Below, piece by piece: positions 9,101-16,343 of a stretch of 64,000 nucleotides of DNA (position 1 is its first letter; each line of letters opens with the position of its first letter). Source of the stretch: Ruegeria atlantica (GTDB lineage Bacteria > Pseudomonadota > Alphaproteobacteria > Rhodobacterales > Rhodobacteraceae); contig NZ_WQBE01000009.1 of the NCBI RefSeq assembly GCF_013032005.1, positions 93,730 through 157,729 of the forward strand, given 5' to 3'. Made by a program: the position numbers and the translations under genes. The notes below the pieces were generated by a model that saw nothing but the letters and a program-made list of their open reading frames with translations, had not been told where the DNA came from and ran no database searches.

Positions 9101-9252
9101 CTTCGAATCCACTGAATCAGCGGATCAATCGATTTCCTGTGATGCTCTGCGCTGCCGGAAATACGAATTCTCAATGAGCAAAATGCATGGGCAATAAAGC
9201 CATCTCAAAAAGGGTTTCCCGGCCTGCTCGATAACTGATCAAGGAGGACGTC

Positions 9253-10149
9253 ATGTCACAGGCAGTAAAACTGATCGACGCATTGAATGGAACGTTTGGC
9301 CGTCACAATGGCTATCGCGCGTCACACGCAAAGGGGTTTACAGCACAGGGGCGTTTCTGTCCTGCTGCGGAGGAGCCGAGAGTTCAAATCCCGATGTTGA
9401 ACAATGAATGCAAGGTTACGGCGCGCTTCTCCGTTGGGGGTGGAAAACCGGGCATCAGTGACAAAAGCCCTTCGGTGCGCGGGATTGGGCTGGAGATCGG
9501 AAAAGGATCAGAATCTTGGGTTCTGACGTTAATTTCGAACCCGATTTTCTTTGCCAACTCTGCTGCACAATTCCGGGCTTTTCTTGCCGCTCGTATTCCT
9601 GATCCGGACACCGGTGCCCCGGATCCGAAGTTGGTAGAAGCCTTTAATGAGGCAAACCCCAACACGGTGCCACACCAACAATATCTGAAGTCTGTTGTGC
9701 CGTGCCGTTGTTATTCGTCTGAACAATACCACTCTGGTCATGCTTATCGGTTTGATTGGAGTGGAAGGGAAATCTCTGCCCGAATTCTGCTGGAGCCGGA
9801 GGGTGGGCGTTTGGCATTGAGCAAGGAAGAGATGGAAACCCTCTCGGATGACTTCCTTCATGACAGGTTCCTGGAAAAGCTCTGCGATGGTCCCGCCCGT
9901 TGGTCGTTGAAGTTGGTGATCGCGAACGCCGCTGACAATGTGTCTGATCCGACTGTGCCTTGGAGTGGGACACATACCATGGTTGATCTTGGGACAATTC
10001 AGGTTGAGCTACCTGATGATCGTTCTGAAAGCACCAAAAAGGTGTTCGACCCAACCCGGATGCCTGAAGGAGTTAGGGCACCCCTGGATGATGTTTTTTC
10101 CCTGCGAAGTGGAGCTTACGCGGAATCTGCGGCAAGACGATCCGTCTGA
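9253..10149 (+). CDS. Cytosolic catalase-related peroxidase (SrpA-like)
   Basis: This 298-residue protein is homologous to the preceding gene's product but has no signal peptide. The distal His motif is SHAKGFTAQG (about residue 25). The conserved haem-pocket segment KVTARFSVGGGKP and the proximal motif RSGAYAESAARR near the C-terminus match the minimal catalase fold. A strong ribosome binding site (AAGGAGGACGTC-ATG) fixes the start. The 152-bp gap from the first gene may hold its own promoter. The pair supplies the same activity to periplasm and cytoplasm. The gene ends 30 bp before a long palindrome that opens the nitrosative-stress operon. Confidence 0.8.
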   Translation: MSQAVKLIDALNGTFGRHNGYRASHAKGFTAQGRFCPAAEEPRVQIPMLNNECKVTARFSVGGGKPGISDKSPSVRGIGLEIGKGSESWVLTLISNPIFFANSAAQFRAFLAARIPDPDTGAPDPKLVEAFNEANPNTVPHQQYLKSVVPCRCYSSEQYHSGHAYRFDWSGREISARILLEPEGGRLALSKEEMETLSDDFLHDRFLEKLCDGPARWSLKLVIANAADNVSDPTVPWSGTHTMVDLGTIQVELPDDRSESTKKVFDPTRMPEGVRAPLDDVFSLRSGAYAESAARRSV

Positions 10150-10179
10150 GAGGCGGGTTGAGTATCTGTGGGGTACCAG

Positions 10180-10222
10180 TGCCCCCTTTAATAGGTATTG
10201 ACAATACCTATTAAAGGGGGCA
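10180..10222. promoter_or_regulatory. 43-bp perfect palindrome containing an NsrR-type box (box 1)
   Basis: Two 20-bp arms (10180-10199 and 10203-10222) pair perfectly around the spacer GAC. The inner 23 bp (10190-10212; half-site AATAGGTATT) match boxes 2 and 3 near nsrR and norS. A TTGACA sits inside at 10198-10203. The GC-rich outer arms (CCCCC/GGGGG) also allow an RNA hairpin that could end transcription of the upstream gene, but no T-run follows. It most likely serves as the operator of the haemoglobin-cco operon starting at 10255. Confidence 0.75.
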
Positions 10223-10254
10223 GAAACCGGGTGCCCGAAATGGAGTAGATTCTG

Positions 10255-10674
10255 ATGACAGCTGGGATGCTTGCCAAACCACAGATGTTTGAAATTTCCG
10301 CTGAGGAAATTGAGTTATTGGTTTGCCGGTTTTACGCGCAGATAAGGGTGCATCCTGTATTGGGTCCCGTGTTCAATGAGGCCATTCAGGATTGGAAAGC
10401 CCACGAAGAAAAGATCGCATCGTTTTGGCGCGGCGCGATCCTGAGGGAGCCCGGGTATTCCGGAAATCCAATGCAGGCTCATCTTGCAAATTCAGACATC
10501 CTTCCCGAGCATTTTCCCTTGTGGCTCGATCTGTTTGGCGAAACGGCACATCAGGTTCTGCAGCCAGATACCGCTCAAGCTTTTACTCATTTGACCAACC
10601 GGATCGGTAAAGGTTTGACCTTTGGGATCGAGAACTTTCGTCGCGAGGTGGGTGCCCCGCCGGTGTTGTCATGA
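10255..10674 (+). CDS. Group III truncated haemoglobin
   Basis: This 139-residue 2/2 globin has the group III pattern: FYAQIRVHPVLGPVF in the B/CD region, W-K-A-H-E-E-K-I-A-S-F-W in the E helix region, and the proximal haem histidine in LPEHFPLWLDLF (His86). Group III globins (for example Campylobacter Ctb) bind O2 and NO and are linked to nitrosative stress. Ribosome binding site GGAG lies 9 bases before the ATG. It is the first gene of a tightly overlapped operon (DUF2189, DUF1971, ccoNOQP) directly behind NsrR-type box 1. Inference: it scavenges NO in the cytoplasm while respiration shifts to the downstream oxidase. Confidence 0.88.
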   Translation: MTAGMLAKPQMFEISAEEIELLVCRFYAQIRVHPVLGPVFNEAIQDWKAHEEKIASFWRGAILREPGYSGNPMQAHLANSDILPEHFPLWLDLFGETAHQVLQPDTAQAFTHLTNRIGKGLTFGIENFRREVGAPPVLS

Positions 10675-11414
10675 CCATATCGGTATATTCAAAAGCGCAG
10701 GTCATTACCGAGCCGCCAATCCAAGTCGTGAAACGTTGGTTGCGAGCGGGATGGCGCGATTTTAGAGCGAACCTTGAGTATTCGCTATGTTACGGCATTG
10801 CGCTTGTTCTGTTGGGATGGGCGTGTGTCGCGGGTCTTTTGCTCAGCGGTCAAGGTTGGGTTCTGCTGCCACTTTTGGCTGGTGGAGTGCTTGTTGGTCC
10901 CATTGCAACCGTTGGTTTGTATTCGGTTGCGAGCGGTGGCTATGGACCAGCTGTCGCGAAAGGGCAGATTGCTCTGGTCGGCGCGATCCTCATGGTGTTT
11001 GCCCTGACTTGGATACGTGCCGCTACAGTCATGTTCGCCATTGTATATGGTCTGCGCCCGTTCTCTGGCTTCGCTGACACTCTGCTGCGGATGATCAGCA
11101 CACCGTCGGGCTGGGCTTTATTAATCTCTGGATCTTTGATCGGCGGACTGTTTGCATCGTTGGGGTTCGCTGTCTCAGCCTTCTCGCTTCCGATGCTTGT
11201 AGACCGCAAGATCGATGGCTTCTCAGCCATGGCGCTGAGTTTTAATGCCACCACTCATAATTTTCGACTTTGCCTGTGTTGGGGAAGTGCGATTACCGCG
11301 CTGACTTTGTTGGGGATTTTAACGGGCCTGCTAGGGCTGGCCGTAGTTTTCCCTTTGCTGGGATATTCAACCTGGCATGCCTATGCAGAGCTTTTCCATG
11401 GAGACGCACAATGA
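10671..11414 (+). CDS. DUF2189 integral membrane protein
   Basis: A 247-residue protein with six predicted transmembrane helices and the DUF2189 layout: a cytoplasmic N-terminus (VVKRWLRAGWRDFRANLEYS) followed by hydrophobic pairs and the conserved SLPMLVDRKIDGFSAMALS loop before the last two helices. It overlaps the globin gene (ATGA) and the next gene, so the three are co-translated. DUF2189 members are found beside cytochrome oxidase, nor and nos genes in proteobacteria; the biochemical role is not known to me. Its place between a haemoglobin and ccoN points to assembly or protection of a membrane haem-copper enzyme, which is inference. Confidence 0.8.
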   Translation: MTISVYSKAQVITEPPIQVVKRWLRAGWRDFRANLEYSLCYGIALVLLGWACVAGLLLSGQGWVLLPLLAGGVLVGPIATVGLYSVASGGYGPAVAKGQIALVGAILMVFALTWIRAATVMFAIVYGLRPFSGFADTLLRMISTPSGWALLISGSLIGGLFASLGFAVSAFSLPMLVDRKIDGFSAMALSFNATTHNFRLCLCWGSAITALTLLGILTGLLGLAVVFPLLGYSTWHAYAELFHGDAQ

Positions 11415-11701
11415 CAGAAGCCCTTCCAGAAGGCGTGGTGCACTATGCGACTTCGCAATTCACGCACGACACTCTGCCAGAAAAATTGCGCAAGGATCAC
11501 AGCACGAAAGCCGGTGTCTGGGGCCAATTGGCGGTGCAATCTGGCCAGCTTTTGCTGCGTCGGGACAACAAAGATGACTTGGTGTTGGCTGCGGGTGATA
11601 CGGCGGTCTTTGCGCCCCAGGAAACTCACTCTGTGAACCCCATGGGAGAGGTCGCATTGGAAGTGCGTTTCCACCGGCAGGAGCGGCCAGATGCTGAATA
11701 A
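11411..11701 (+). CDS. DUF1971 / TehB-N-like small cupin-fold protein
   Basis: A 96-residue single-domain protein resembling the DUF1971 domain found alone or fused in TehB-type proteins. It has [21 protein letters not shown] at the N-terminus, then [16 protein letters not shown], a [16 protein letters not shown] motif with a cupin-like histidine, and a closing ALEVRFHR strand. The ATG overlaps the DUF2189 stop (ATGA) and the gene overlaps ccoN by 11 bp. Small DUF1971 proteins are repeatedly found in NsrR-controlled nitrosative-stress operons. The molecular function is unproven; a metal-binding beta-barrel is plausible from the histidines. Confidence 0.75.
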   Translation: MTEALPEGVVHYATSQFTHDTLPEKLRKDHSTKAGVWGQLAVQSGQLLLRRDNKDDLVLAAGDTAVFAPQETHSVNPMGEVALEVRFHRQERPDAE

Positions 11702-13313
11702 CAATACTGTCGAAAACGTTTTGGTCCTGTGTGCTCTTGTCATTGTTCTGATCGGCGGAGTGGCCATTCTTGGTTGGGGTGTACCTCTCGCCTATGTGCT
11801 GCATGGCTGGATGATCGCCATCTTCGCCGGTTGGGGGTTGATCTGGATGATCACCCGAATGAGTGAAGAAATCCGGGACATCCCGCTTGAGTATAATGAC
11901 AAGGTCACGCGTTTCGGTGTCATAGCTGCGCTATTTTGGGCCTTGGTTGGTTTTACCGTCGGAGACATTCTAGCTTGGCAACTGGCCTTTCCGGCATTGA
12001 ACGGGGATATTTTCTGGTCGAACTTTGGCCGGTTGCGTCCGGTACATACGTCTGCGGTAATCTTCGGATTTGGCGGCAATGCCCTTATCGCAACTTCGTT
12101 CTACGTGGTGCAGCGCACCTCGCGGGCAAGACTGGCCAGTGAATCGCTGCCTTGGATGGTCTTTTGGGGCTATAACCTTTTCATGGTCCTTGCGGCGACC
12201 GGCTACCCCTTGGGGATTACCCAATCCAAGGAATATGCGGAACCGGAATGGTATGCGGATCTTTTGTTGCTGGTTGTATGGGTAGGGTACCTCGCGCTTT
12301 ACCTAAAGACCCTTTCGCGTCGGGCAGAGCCGCATATCTATGTGGCCAACTGGTACTATCTGGCATTCATCGTCGTCATCGCGATGCTGCACACGGTGAA
12401 CAACCTCTCGGTCCCCGTCTCCATCGCTTACCCCAAAAGCTACTCGCTTTTTTCGGGAACGCAGGATGCCATGACGCAGTGGTGGTACGGGCATAACGCG
12501 GTTGGTTTCCTGCTTACGGCAGGGTTCCTGGGGATGCTCTATTACTTCCTGCCTAAAGCTGTGAACCGGCCGATCTATTCATACCGCATGTCGATTGTAG
12601 GGTTCTGGGGGATCACTTTTCTCTACCTTTGGGCCGGATCGCATCACCTGCATTATACAGCCCTGCCTGATTGGGTTCAGTACCTTGGTATGACCATGTC
12701 GATCATTTTGCTGGTTCCCAGCTGGGCCTCTGTGTTCAACGGCATCCTTACGATCAACGGGGCTTGGGATAAAGTCCGGACGGACCCGGCGGTGCGGTTC
12801 ATGATGGTCGCAATTCTGTTCTATGGGCTGTCGACATTTGAAGGTTCGTTCATGGCGATCCGCCCGGTAAACTCGCTAAGCCACTATACCGACTGGACGG
12901 TTGGGCACGTTCATGCCGGCGCCTTGGGTTGGGTCGCCTTCATCACCTTTGGTGCCTTGTACAAACTGGTGCCCTGGATATGGAAGCGGGACGGCGTATA
13001 TTCCTTGCGACTGGAGGCCTGGCACTTCTGGCTCGCCCTGAGCGGAACGCTGATTTACGTTGGCGCGATGTGGAACAGCGGCATCACGCAATCGCTGATG
13101 TGGCAGACCTATGATGCGGACGGCGCTTTCCTCTATTCCTTCCTCGACAGTGTGATCGCGATGCATCCCTACTATGTCGCCCGCGCGATTGGGGGGCTGT
13201 TGTATCTGATCGGAGCCTGCATCGGTGCATACAATATTTACATGACTGTAAGTGGGCCGAAAAAAGCCCAAACCCGGGAAGCCGGACCATTGGTCCAGCT
13301 GCCAGCGGAGTAA
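11691..13313 (+). CDS. ccoN: cbb3-type cytochrome c oxidase subunit I
   Basis: This 540-residue, 12-plus-helix protein of the C-family haem-copper oxidases reduces O2 (and, in some members, NO) in the inner membrane. Haem and CuB ligand motifs are present: [15 protein letters not shown] for the low-spin haem, [13 protein letters not shown] for the CuB histidine, [15 protein letters not shown] for the CuB histidine pair, and [13 protein letters not shown] for the two haem histidines. The C-family active-site tyrosine region after helix VII (GMLYYFLPK) is intact, so it should be a genuine oxygen reductase. It overlaps the DUF1971 gene and precedes ccoO, ccoQ and ccoP. Its place behind a haemoglobin and an NsrR-type box, rather than an Fnr box, is unusual. 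Confidence 0.93.
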   Translation: MLNNNTVENVLVLCALVIVLIGGVAILGWGVPLAYVLHGWMIAIFAGWGLIWMITRMSEEIRDIPLEYNDKVTRFGVIAALFWALVGFTVGDILAWQLAFPALNGDIFWSNFGRLRPVHTSAVIFGFGGNALIATSFYVVQRTSRARLASESLPWMVFWGYNLFMVLAATGYPLGITQSKEYAEPEWYADLLLLVVWVGYLALYLKTLSRRAEPHIYVANWYYLAFIVVIAMLHTVNNLSVPVSIAYPKSYSLFSGTQDAMTQWWYGHNAVGFLLTAGFLGMLYYFLPKAVNRPIYSYRMSIVGFWGITFLYLWAGSHHLHYTALPDWVQYLGMTMSIILLVPSWASVFNGILTINGAWDKVRTDPAVRFMMVAILFYGLSTFEGSFMAIRPVNSLSHYTDWTVGHVHAGALGWVAFITFGALYKLVPWIWKRDGVYSLRLEAWHFWLALSGTLIYVGAMWNSGITQSLMWQTYDADGAFLYSFLDSVIAMHPYYVARAIGGLLYLIGACIGAYNIYMTVSGPKKAQTREAGPLVQLPAE

Positions 13314-13319
13314 GTCCCA

Positions 13320-14051
13320 ATGAGTACTCAGCACCAAAAACTCGAACGCCATTCACTTGGGTTTGCAATGGCAATCCTGATGGTTGCATCGATCGGTGGA
13401 ATTGTCGAAATCGCGCCGTTGTTCACGATCGAAAACACAGTGGAAAAGGTCGAAGGTATGCGGCCCTACACGCCGCTGGAACTTGCCGGGCGTGACATCT
13501 ATGTCCGCGAGGGGTGCTATGCCTGCCACAGCCAGATGATCCGCACCCTGCGGTCGGACATCGAACGCTATGGACATTACAGTCTGGCTGCCGAAAGCAT
13601 GTATGACCATCCGTTTCAATGGGGCTCGAAACGTACAGGGCCGGACTTGGCGCGCATTGGTGGCAAATACTCTGACGCATGGCATGTGGCGCATTTGGAA
13701 GCGCCGCGAGACCTCGTCGAGGGGTCAATCATGCCGGGTTATGCGTTTTTGTCCGAGACGCGTCTTGCGACTGGACATTTACCTGCCTCGCTGAAAGCCC
13801 TCAGCCGGGCTGGTGTGCCCTATACGGACACCCAGATCGAAAACGCCGAAAAGGACGCCGCATGGCAGGCGGATGCTGAGCAGTACTTTGAAGGAGAGTT
13901 GCAGGCAAGTTACGGTGAAAACGTTCAGGTTCGGGATTATGACGGGCAACCGGGCAGGCTGACGGAAATGGATGCCCTTGTAGCCTATCTTCAGGTTCTT
14001 GGCACATTGGCCGATCTGGATTCGTTAAACCTTGAGGAGGTTCAGCGATGA
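13320..14051 (+). CDS. ccoO: cbb3 oxidase subunit II, monohaem cytochrome c
   Basis: A 243-residue membrane-anchored cytochrome c. One N-terminal transmembrane helix (about residues 14-36) precedes a periplasmic domain with a single haem c motif, CYACH (residues 66-70). The family-typical TPLELAGRDIYVREG lies just before it and GPDLARIGGKYSDAWH after it. The likely haem methionine lies in the SIMPGYAFL loop. It passes electrons from CcoP to CcoN. A GGAGTAAG ribosome binding site lies before the ATG, 6 bp after the ccoN stop, and the stop overlaps the ccoQ start. Confidence 0.93.
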   Translation: MSTQHQKLERHSLGFAMAILMVASIGGIVEIAPLFTIENTVEKVEGMRPYTPLELAGRDIYVREGCYACHSQMIRTLRSDIERYGHYSLAAESMYDHPFQWGSKRTGPDLARIGGKYSDAWHVAHLEAPRDLVEGSIMPGYAFLSETRLATGHLPASLKALSRAGVPYTDTQIENAEKDAAWQADAEQYFEGELQASYGENVQVRDYDGQPGRLTEMDALVAYLQVLGTLADLDSLNLEEVQR

Positions 14052-14215
14052 CACATGATACGGTTCTCGTTTTCTCCAAGACTTGGGGCGCAATCTACCT
14101 GATGGCCGTCTTTTTAGCTGCAGCTGTTTGGACCTATTGGCCCTCGCGCCGGAAGGTTTACGACGATGCCGCCCAATCCCCACTCGATCGTCAGGAGGAT
14201 CAGCCATGTCGATGA
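14048..14215 (+). CDS. ccoQ: cbb3 oxidase small subunit CcoQ
   Basis: A 55-residue protein with one transmembrane helix (WGAIYLMAVFLAAAVWTYW) followed by a basic PSRRKVYDDAA segment, the standard CcoQ arrangement. The ATG overlaps the ccoO stop (ATGA) and its last codons overlap the ccoP start at 14206. CcoQ stabilises the assembled cbb3 complex and in Rhodobacter affects redox signalling. The identification rests on position and topology more than on sequence. Confidence 0.85.
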   Translation: MTHDTVLVFSKTWGAIYLMAVFLAAAVWTYWPSRRKVYDDAAQSPLDRQEDQPCR

Positions 14216-15078
14216 AGGAAAAGGATCCCGTTTCCGGCACCGATCTGACTGGCCACGAATGGGACGGTATCAAAGAATTGGATACACCTGTTCCCTGGGC
14301 TGCCAGATGGGCGCTTTGGATCAGTATCATCATAGCAGCGCTGTATTGGGTGTTTTACCCATCTTTCCCGAGTGTGCGTGACTACGCGAAGGGGATGCTC
14401 GGCTATTCCTCGCGTGCAGAAGTTGCGACGGCACTTCAACAGGCGGATGCGAGCCGAGAAATGACATTCGCGCCTTTCGCGTCCGGGGATATAGACAAGC
14501 TGGCCGCCGATCCGACGCTTGAGGCGCGGTATAGCGCGTCGATTTCCAAGCTTTACGCCGACAACTGTGCGGCTTGTCACCGGAATGATCTGAAAGGGCA
14601 GGTTGGCTTTCCCAACCTGGTGGACCGTCATTGGCTATGGTCAGGCACGCCGGAAGAGATAGAGGCGACCATTCGATATGGAATCAATGCGCAGCATGAC
14701 GATACACGGATCGCACAGATGCTTGCCTTTGGTGCGGATGGCATGATCGAAAATCAACAGGTTGAGGAAGTCACGGAATTTGTCTTGTTCCTCTCTGGAC
14801 AGCAGCATGATGCGACGGCGGCCGAAGCCGGTAAATTGGTTTTTGAAGAAAACTGCGCGGCCTGCCACGGAGATGACGGCCGCGGGGGCTACGAGATCGG
14901 CGCGCCAGATTTGGGCGATGAAAGTTGGATCTATGGGGGCGACCGGGACGCCATCTATCACAGCATCCATTTTGGCCGACGGGGGGTGATGCCGGCGTGG
15001 GACGGACGTTTGAGTGACGCTCAGATCCGAATGCTGACACTGTACTTACTCTGGAATGCAGAAGATGTACCAAGCTGA
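14206..15078 (+). CDS. ccoP: cbb3 oxidase subunit III, dihaem cytochrome c
   Basis: This 290-residue protein has the CcoP N-terminal signature (GHEWDGIKELDTPVPWAARW), one transmembrane helix (about residues 34-52) and two cytochrome c domains with CAACH at residues 121-125 and 217-221. It accepts electrons from soluble cytochrome c and passes them to CcoO. The start at 14206 has GGAGGATCAGCC before it and overlaps ccoQ. The next small gene begins inside its last codons. Confidence 0.93.
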   Translation: MSMKEKDPVSGTDLTGHEWDGIKELDTPVPWAARWALWISIIIAALYWVFYPSFPSVRDYAKGMLGYSSRAEVATALQQADASREMTFAPFASGDIDKLAADPTLEARYSASISKLYADNCAACHRNDLKGQVGFPNLVDRHWLWSGTPEEIEATIRYGINAQHDDTRIAQMLAFGADGMIENQQVEEVTEFVLFLSGQQHDATAAEAGKLVFEENCAACHGDDGRGGYEIGAPDLGDESWIYGGDRDAIYHSIHFGRRGVMPAWDGRLSDAQIRMLTLYLLWNAEDVPS

Positions 15079-15229
15079 AGAGAATCCACGATTCCGAAGG
15101 GCAATGTACCTGATGATAATGGTCCTGTTGGCCGGCTACATCGGGTTCAAGGCATGGCACCTGTCGATGGCATTCGAGGCCTGGGAAGGGCAGGCGATTG
15201 AGGGTGCCGTGCCTGGTGCAGCTAAATGA
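15065..15229 (+). CDS. Small single-span membrane protein at the end of the cco operon
   Basis: A 54-residue protein overlapping the last 14 bases of ccoP. It has a basic N-terminus (MYQAEENPRFRRA), one transmembrane helix (MYLMIMVLLAGYIGFKAWHL) and a short periplasmic tail. It is not CcoH/FixH, which is larger. Its translation is coupled to ccoP, so it may be an accessory subunit like CcoM in Pseudomonas; that comparison is inference. No family recognised. Confidence 0.6.
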   Translation: MYQAEENPRFRRAMYLMIMVLLAGYIGFKAWHLSMAFEAWEGQAIEGAVPGAAK

Positions 15230-15262
15230 AAATCGTGGTTTTATACGATTTCAATTTGCGTA

Positions 15263-15727
15263 TTAATGATCTGAAGCCAGCGCATGACTAACTTCTAGCG
15301 CTCGGATCAGGTTTTTCATTCCGCGATTTCCTTCCAAAACATCCTGCAATGTCTTGCTGTCCAAGGCAGTAAAAAACGCCTCCTGAGCTTCAGTCAGGAT
15401 TGGTAGCAACCCACAGGCAGGCGTCATCACACAACAGCCGCCGTCTTCTTTCATACACTCAACCAAAGGGGTGCCGCGTTCGGATTTTCGCAGCAGGCCG
15501 CCAATCGAGATCGCATTGGGAGGCAAGGCCATTCGCATTCCTCCGTTGCGTCCACGAACGGATTCTACGTAGCCCTCGTGTGTGAGCCACTGGGAGATCT
15601 TGGCCAGGTGATTGAAGGGCAAGTTTTGCATCGCCGCAATCTCGCGGGTCGACATCAACCCCTCTTCGTGGGTGGCAAGATGGATCAGGATGCGCAAGGC
15701 ATAGTCGGAAAACTTGGTAATTTGCAT
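15263..15727 (-). CDS. nsrR: Rrf2-family NO-sensing repressor NsrR
   Basis: This 154-residue Rrf2 protein starts with a winged helix (MQITKFSDYALRILIHLA...). The classic cysteine set for an Fe-S cluster is in the dimerisation helix region: Cys91, Cys98/Cys99 and Cys105 (VECMKEDGGCCVMTPACGLLP), matching NsrR. NO reacts with the cluster and lifts repression. The ATG at 15727 fits the family start; five upstream residues are possible. It is divergent from the norS-like operon. A 27-bp palindrome (box 2) lies in its own promoter, a second box overlaps the norS -10 and a third precedes the haemoglobin operon, so it likely represses itself and both operons. Confidence 0.9.
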   Translation of the reverse strand: MQITKFSDYALRILIHLATHEEGLMSTREIAAMQNLPFNHLAKISQWLTHEGYVESVRGRNGGMRMALPPNAISIGGLLRKSERGTPLVECMKEDGGCCVMTPACGLLPILTEAQEAFFTALDSKTLQDVLEGNRGMKNLIRALEVSHALASDH

Positions 15728-15744
15728 AGTTATATCTCTCATAA

Positions 15745-15771
15745 AAAATAGGCTTTGAAAATGCCTATTTT
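15745..15771. promoter_or_regulatory. NsrR-type palindrome, box 2
   Basis: Inverted repeat with arms AAAATAGGC (15745-15753) and GCCTATTTT (15763-15771). The 23-bp core 15747-15769 aligns position for position with box 1 and box 3. It lies 18 bp upstream of the nsrR start codon, so autoregulation is expected. Confidence 0.75.
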
Positions 15772-15772
15772 G

Positions 15773-15799
15773 TTGACATCTTTTTCTGATCTTTATAAT
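15773..15799 (+). promoter_or_regulatory. Promoter of the NO-reductase operon
   Basis: A consensus -35 TTGACA (15773-15778) and -10 TATAAT (15794-15799) separated by 15 bp, shorter than the usual 17. Box 2 ends just before the -35 and box 3 starts within the -10, so a repressor bound at either would block it. Confidence 0.6.
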
Positions 15800-15819
15800 A
15801 GGTATTTAAAATGCTTAAT
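15797..15819. promoter_or_regulatory. NsrR-type palindrome, box 3
   Basis: A 23-bp degenerate palindrome (left half AATAGGTATTT, right half AATGCTTAAT) overlapping the norS promoter -10. It shares the half-site AATAGG(T/C) with boxes 1 and 2. The ribosome binding site of norS (AAGGAGGTGG) follows directly. Confidence 0.7.
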
Positions 15820-15833
15820 AAAGGAGGTGGCTC

Positions 15834-16343
15834 ATGCAGCCTGTTGTACTTTTGATCTCGCTGATCCTGATGGCAGCGCTGTCACTTGTCTTCTGGAAGG
15901 CCGCGCGCGCCTCGAACGGGGCGGAAGCAGGACCCAATGCCAACTCGAAGCGTGCGGGCTTGATCTGGGCAATGACGATTGTTGGAGTAATCGTGGCAGT
16001 CGGTTCATTGCGACCATGGCCGCACGCTTTGGCCAGTACAGATGATGCCATCACCGTTTCCATCACCAGCGGGCAGTGGTGGTGGGATATCGACACAGTT
16101 GAGATCCCTGTGGGAACGCCCATCAATTTTAGCGCCACGACCGAAGATGTTACCCACGGATTGGGCATTTACACTTCAGACCTCCGCCTTCTGACGCAGG
16201 TCCAAGTGATCCCCGGTTACACAACCGAAGTTTCTTACACGTTCGATGAACCCGGCACTTACCAAGTCCTGTGCATGGAGTTCTGCGGGGTGGCGCATCA
16301 GGACATGGTCAACGAATTCGAAGTCGTCGCGGTGGAGGAATAA
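15834..16343 (+). CDS. norS: CuA subunit (II) of an sNOR-type nitric oxide reductase
   Basis: A 169-residue subunit II of a haem-copper reductase: one N-terminal and one further transmembrane helix (to about residue 60), then a cupredoxin domain with a complete CuA site. Ligands visible are His108, Cys147, Glu149, Cys151, His155 and Met158 in CMEFCGVAHQDM. The gene order (CuA subunit, subunit I, SenC, orf1) equals the norSY-senC-orf1 cluster described in ammonia-oxidising bacteria. With NsrR boxes upstream this supports NO reduction over O2 reduction. It would receive electrons from cytochrome c (see 20363-20728). If subunit I proves to be an oxygen reductase, this would be an ordinary short cox subunit II. 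Confidence 0.8.
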   Translation: MQPVVLLISLILMAALSLVFWKAARASNGAEAGPNANSKRAGLIWAMTIVGVIVAVGSLRPWPHALASTDDAITVSITSGQWWWDIDTVEIPVGTPINFSATTEDVTHGLGIYTSDLRLLTQVQVIPGYTTEVSYTFDEPGTYQVLCMEFCGVAHQDMVNEFEVVAVEE

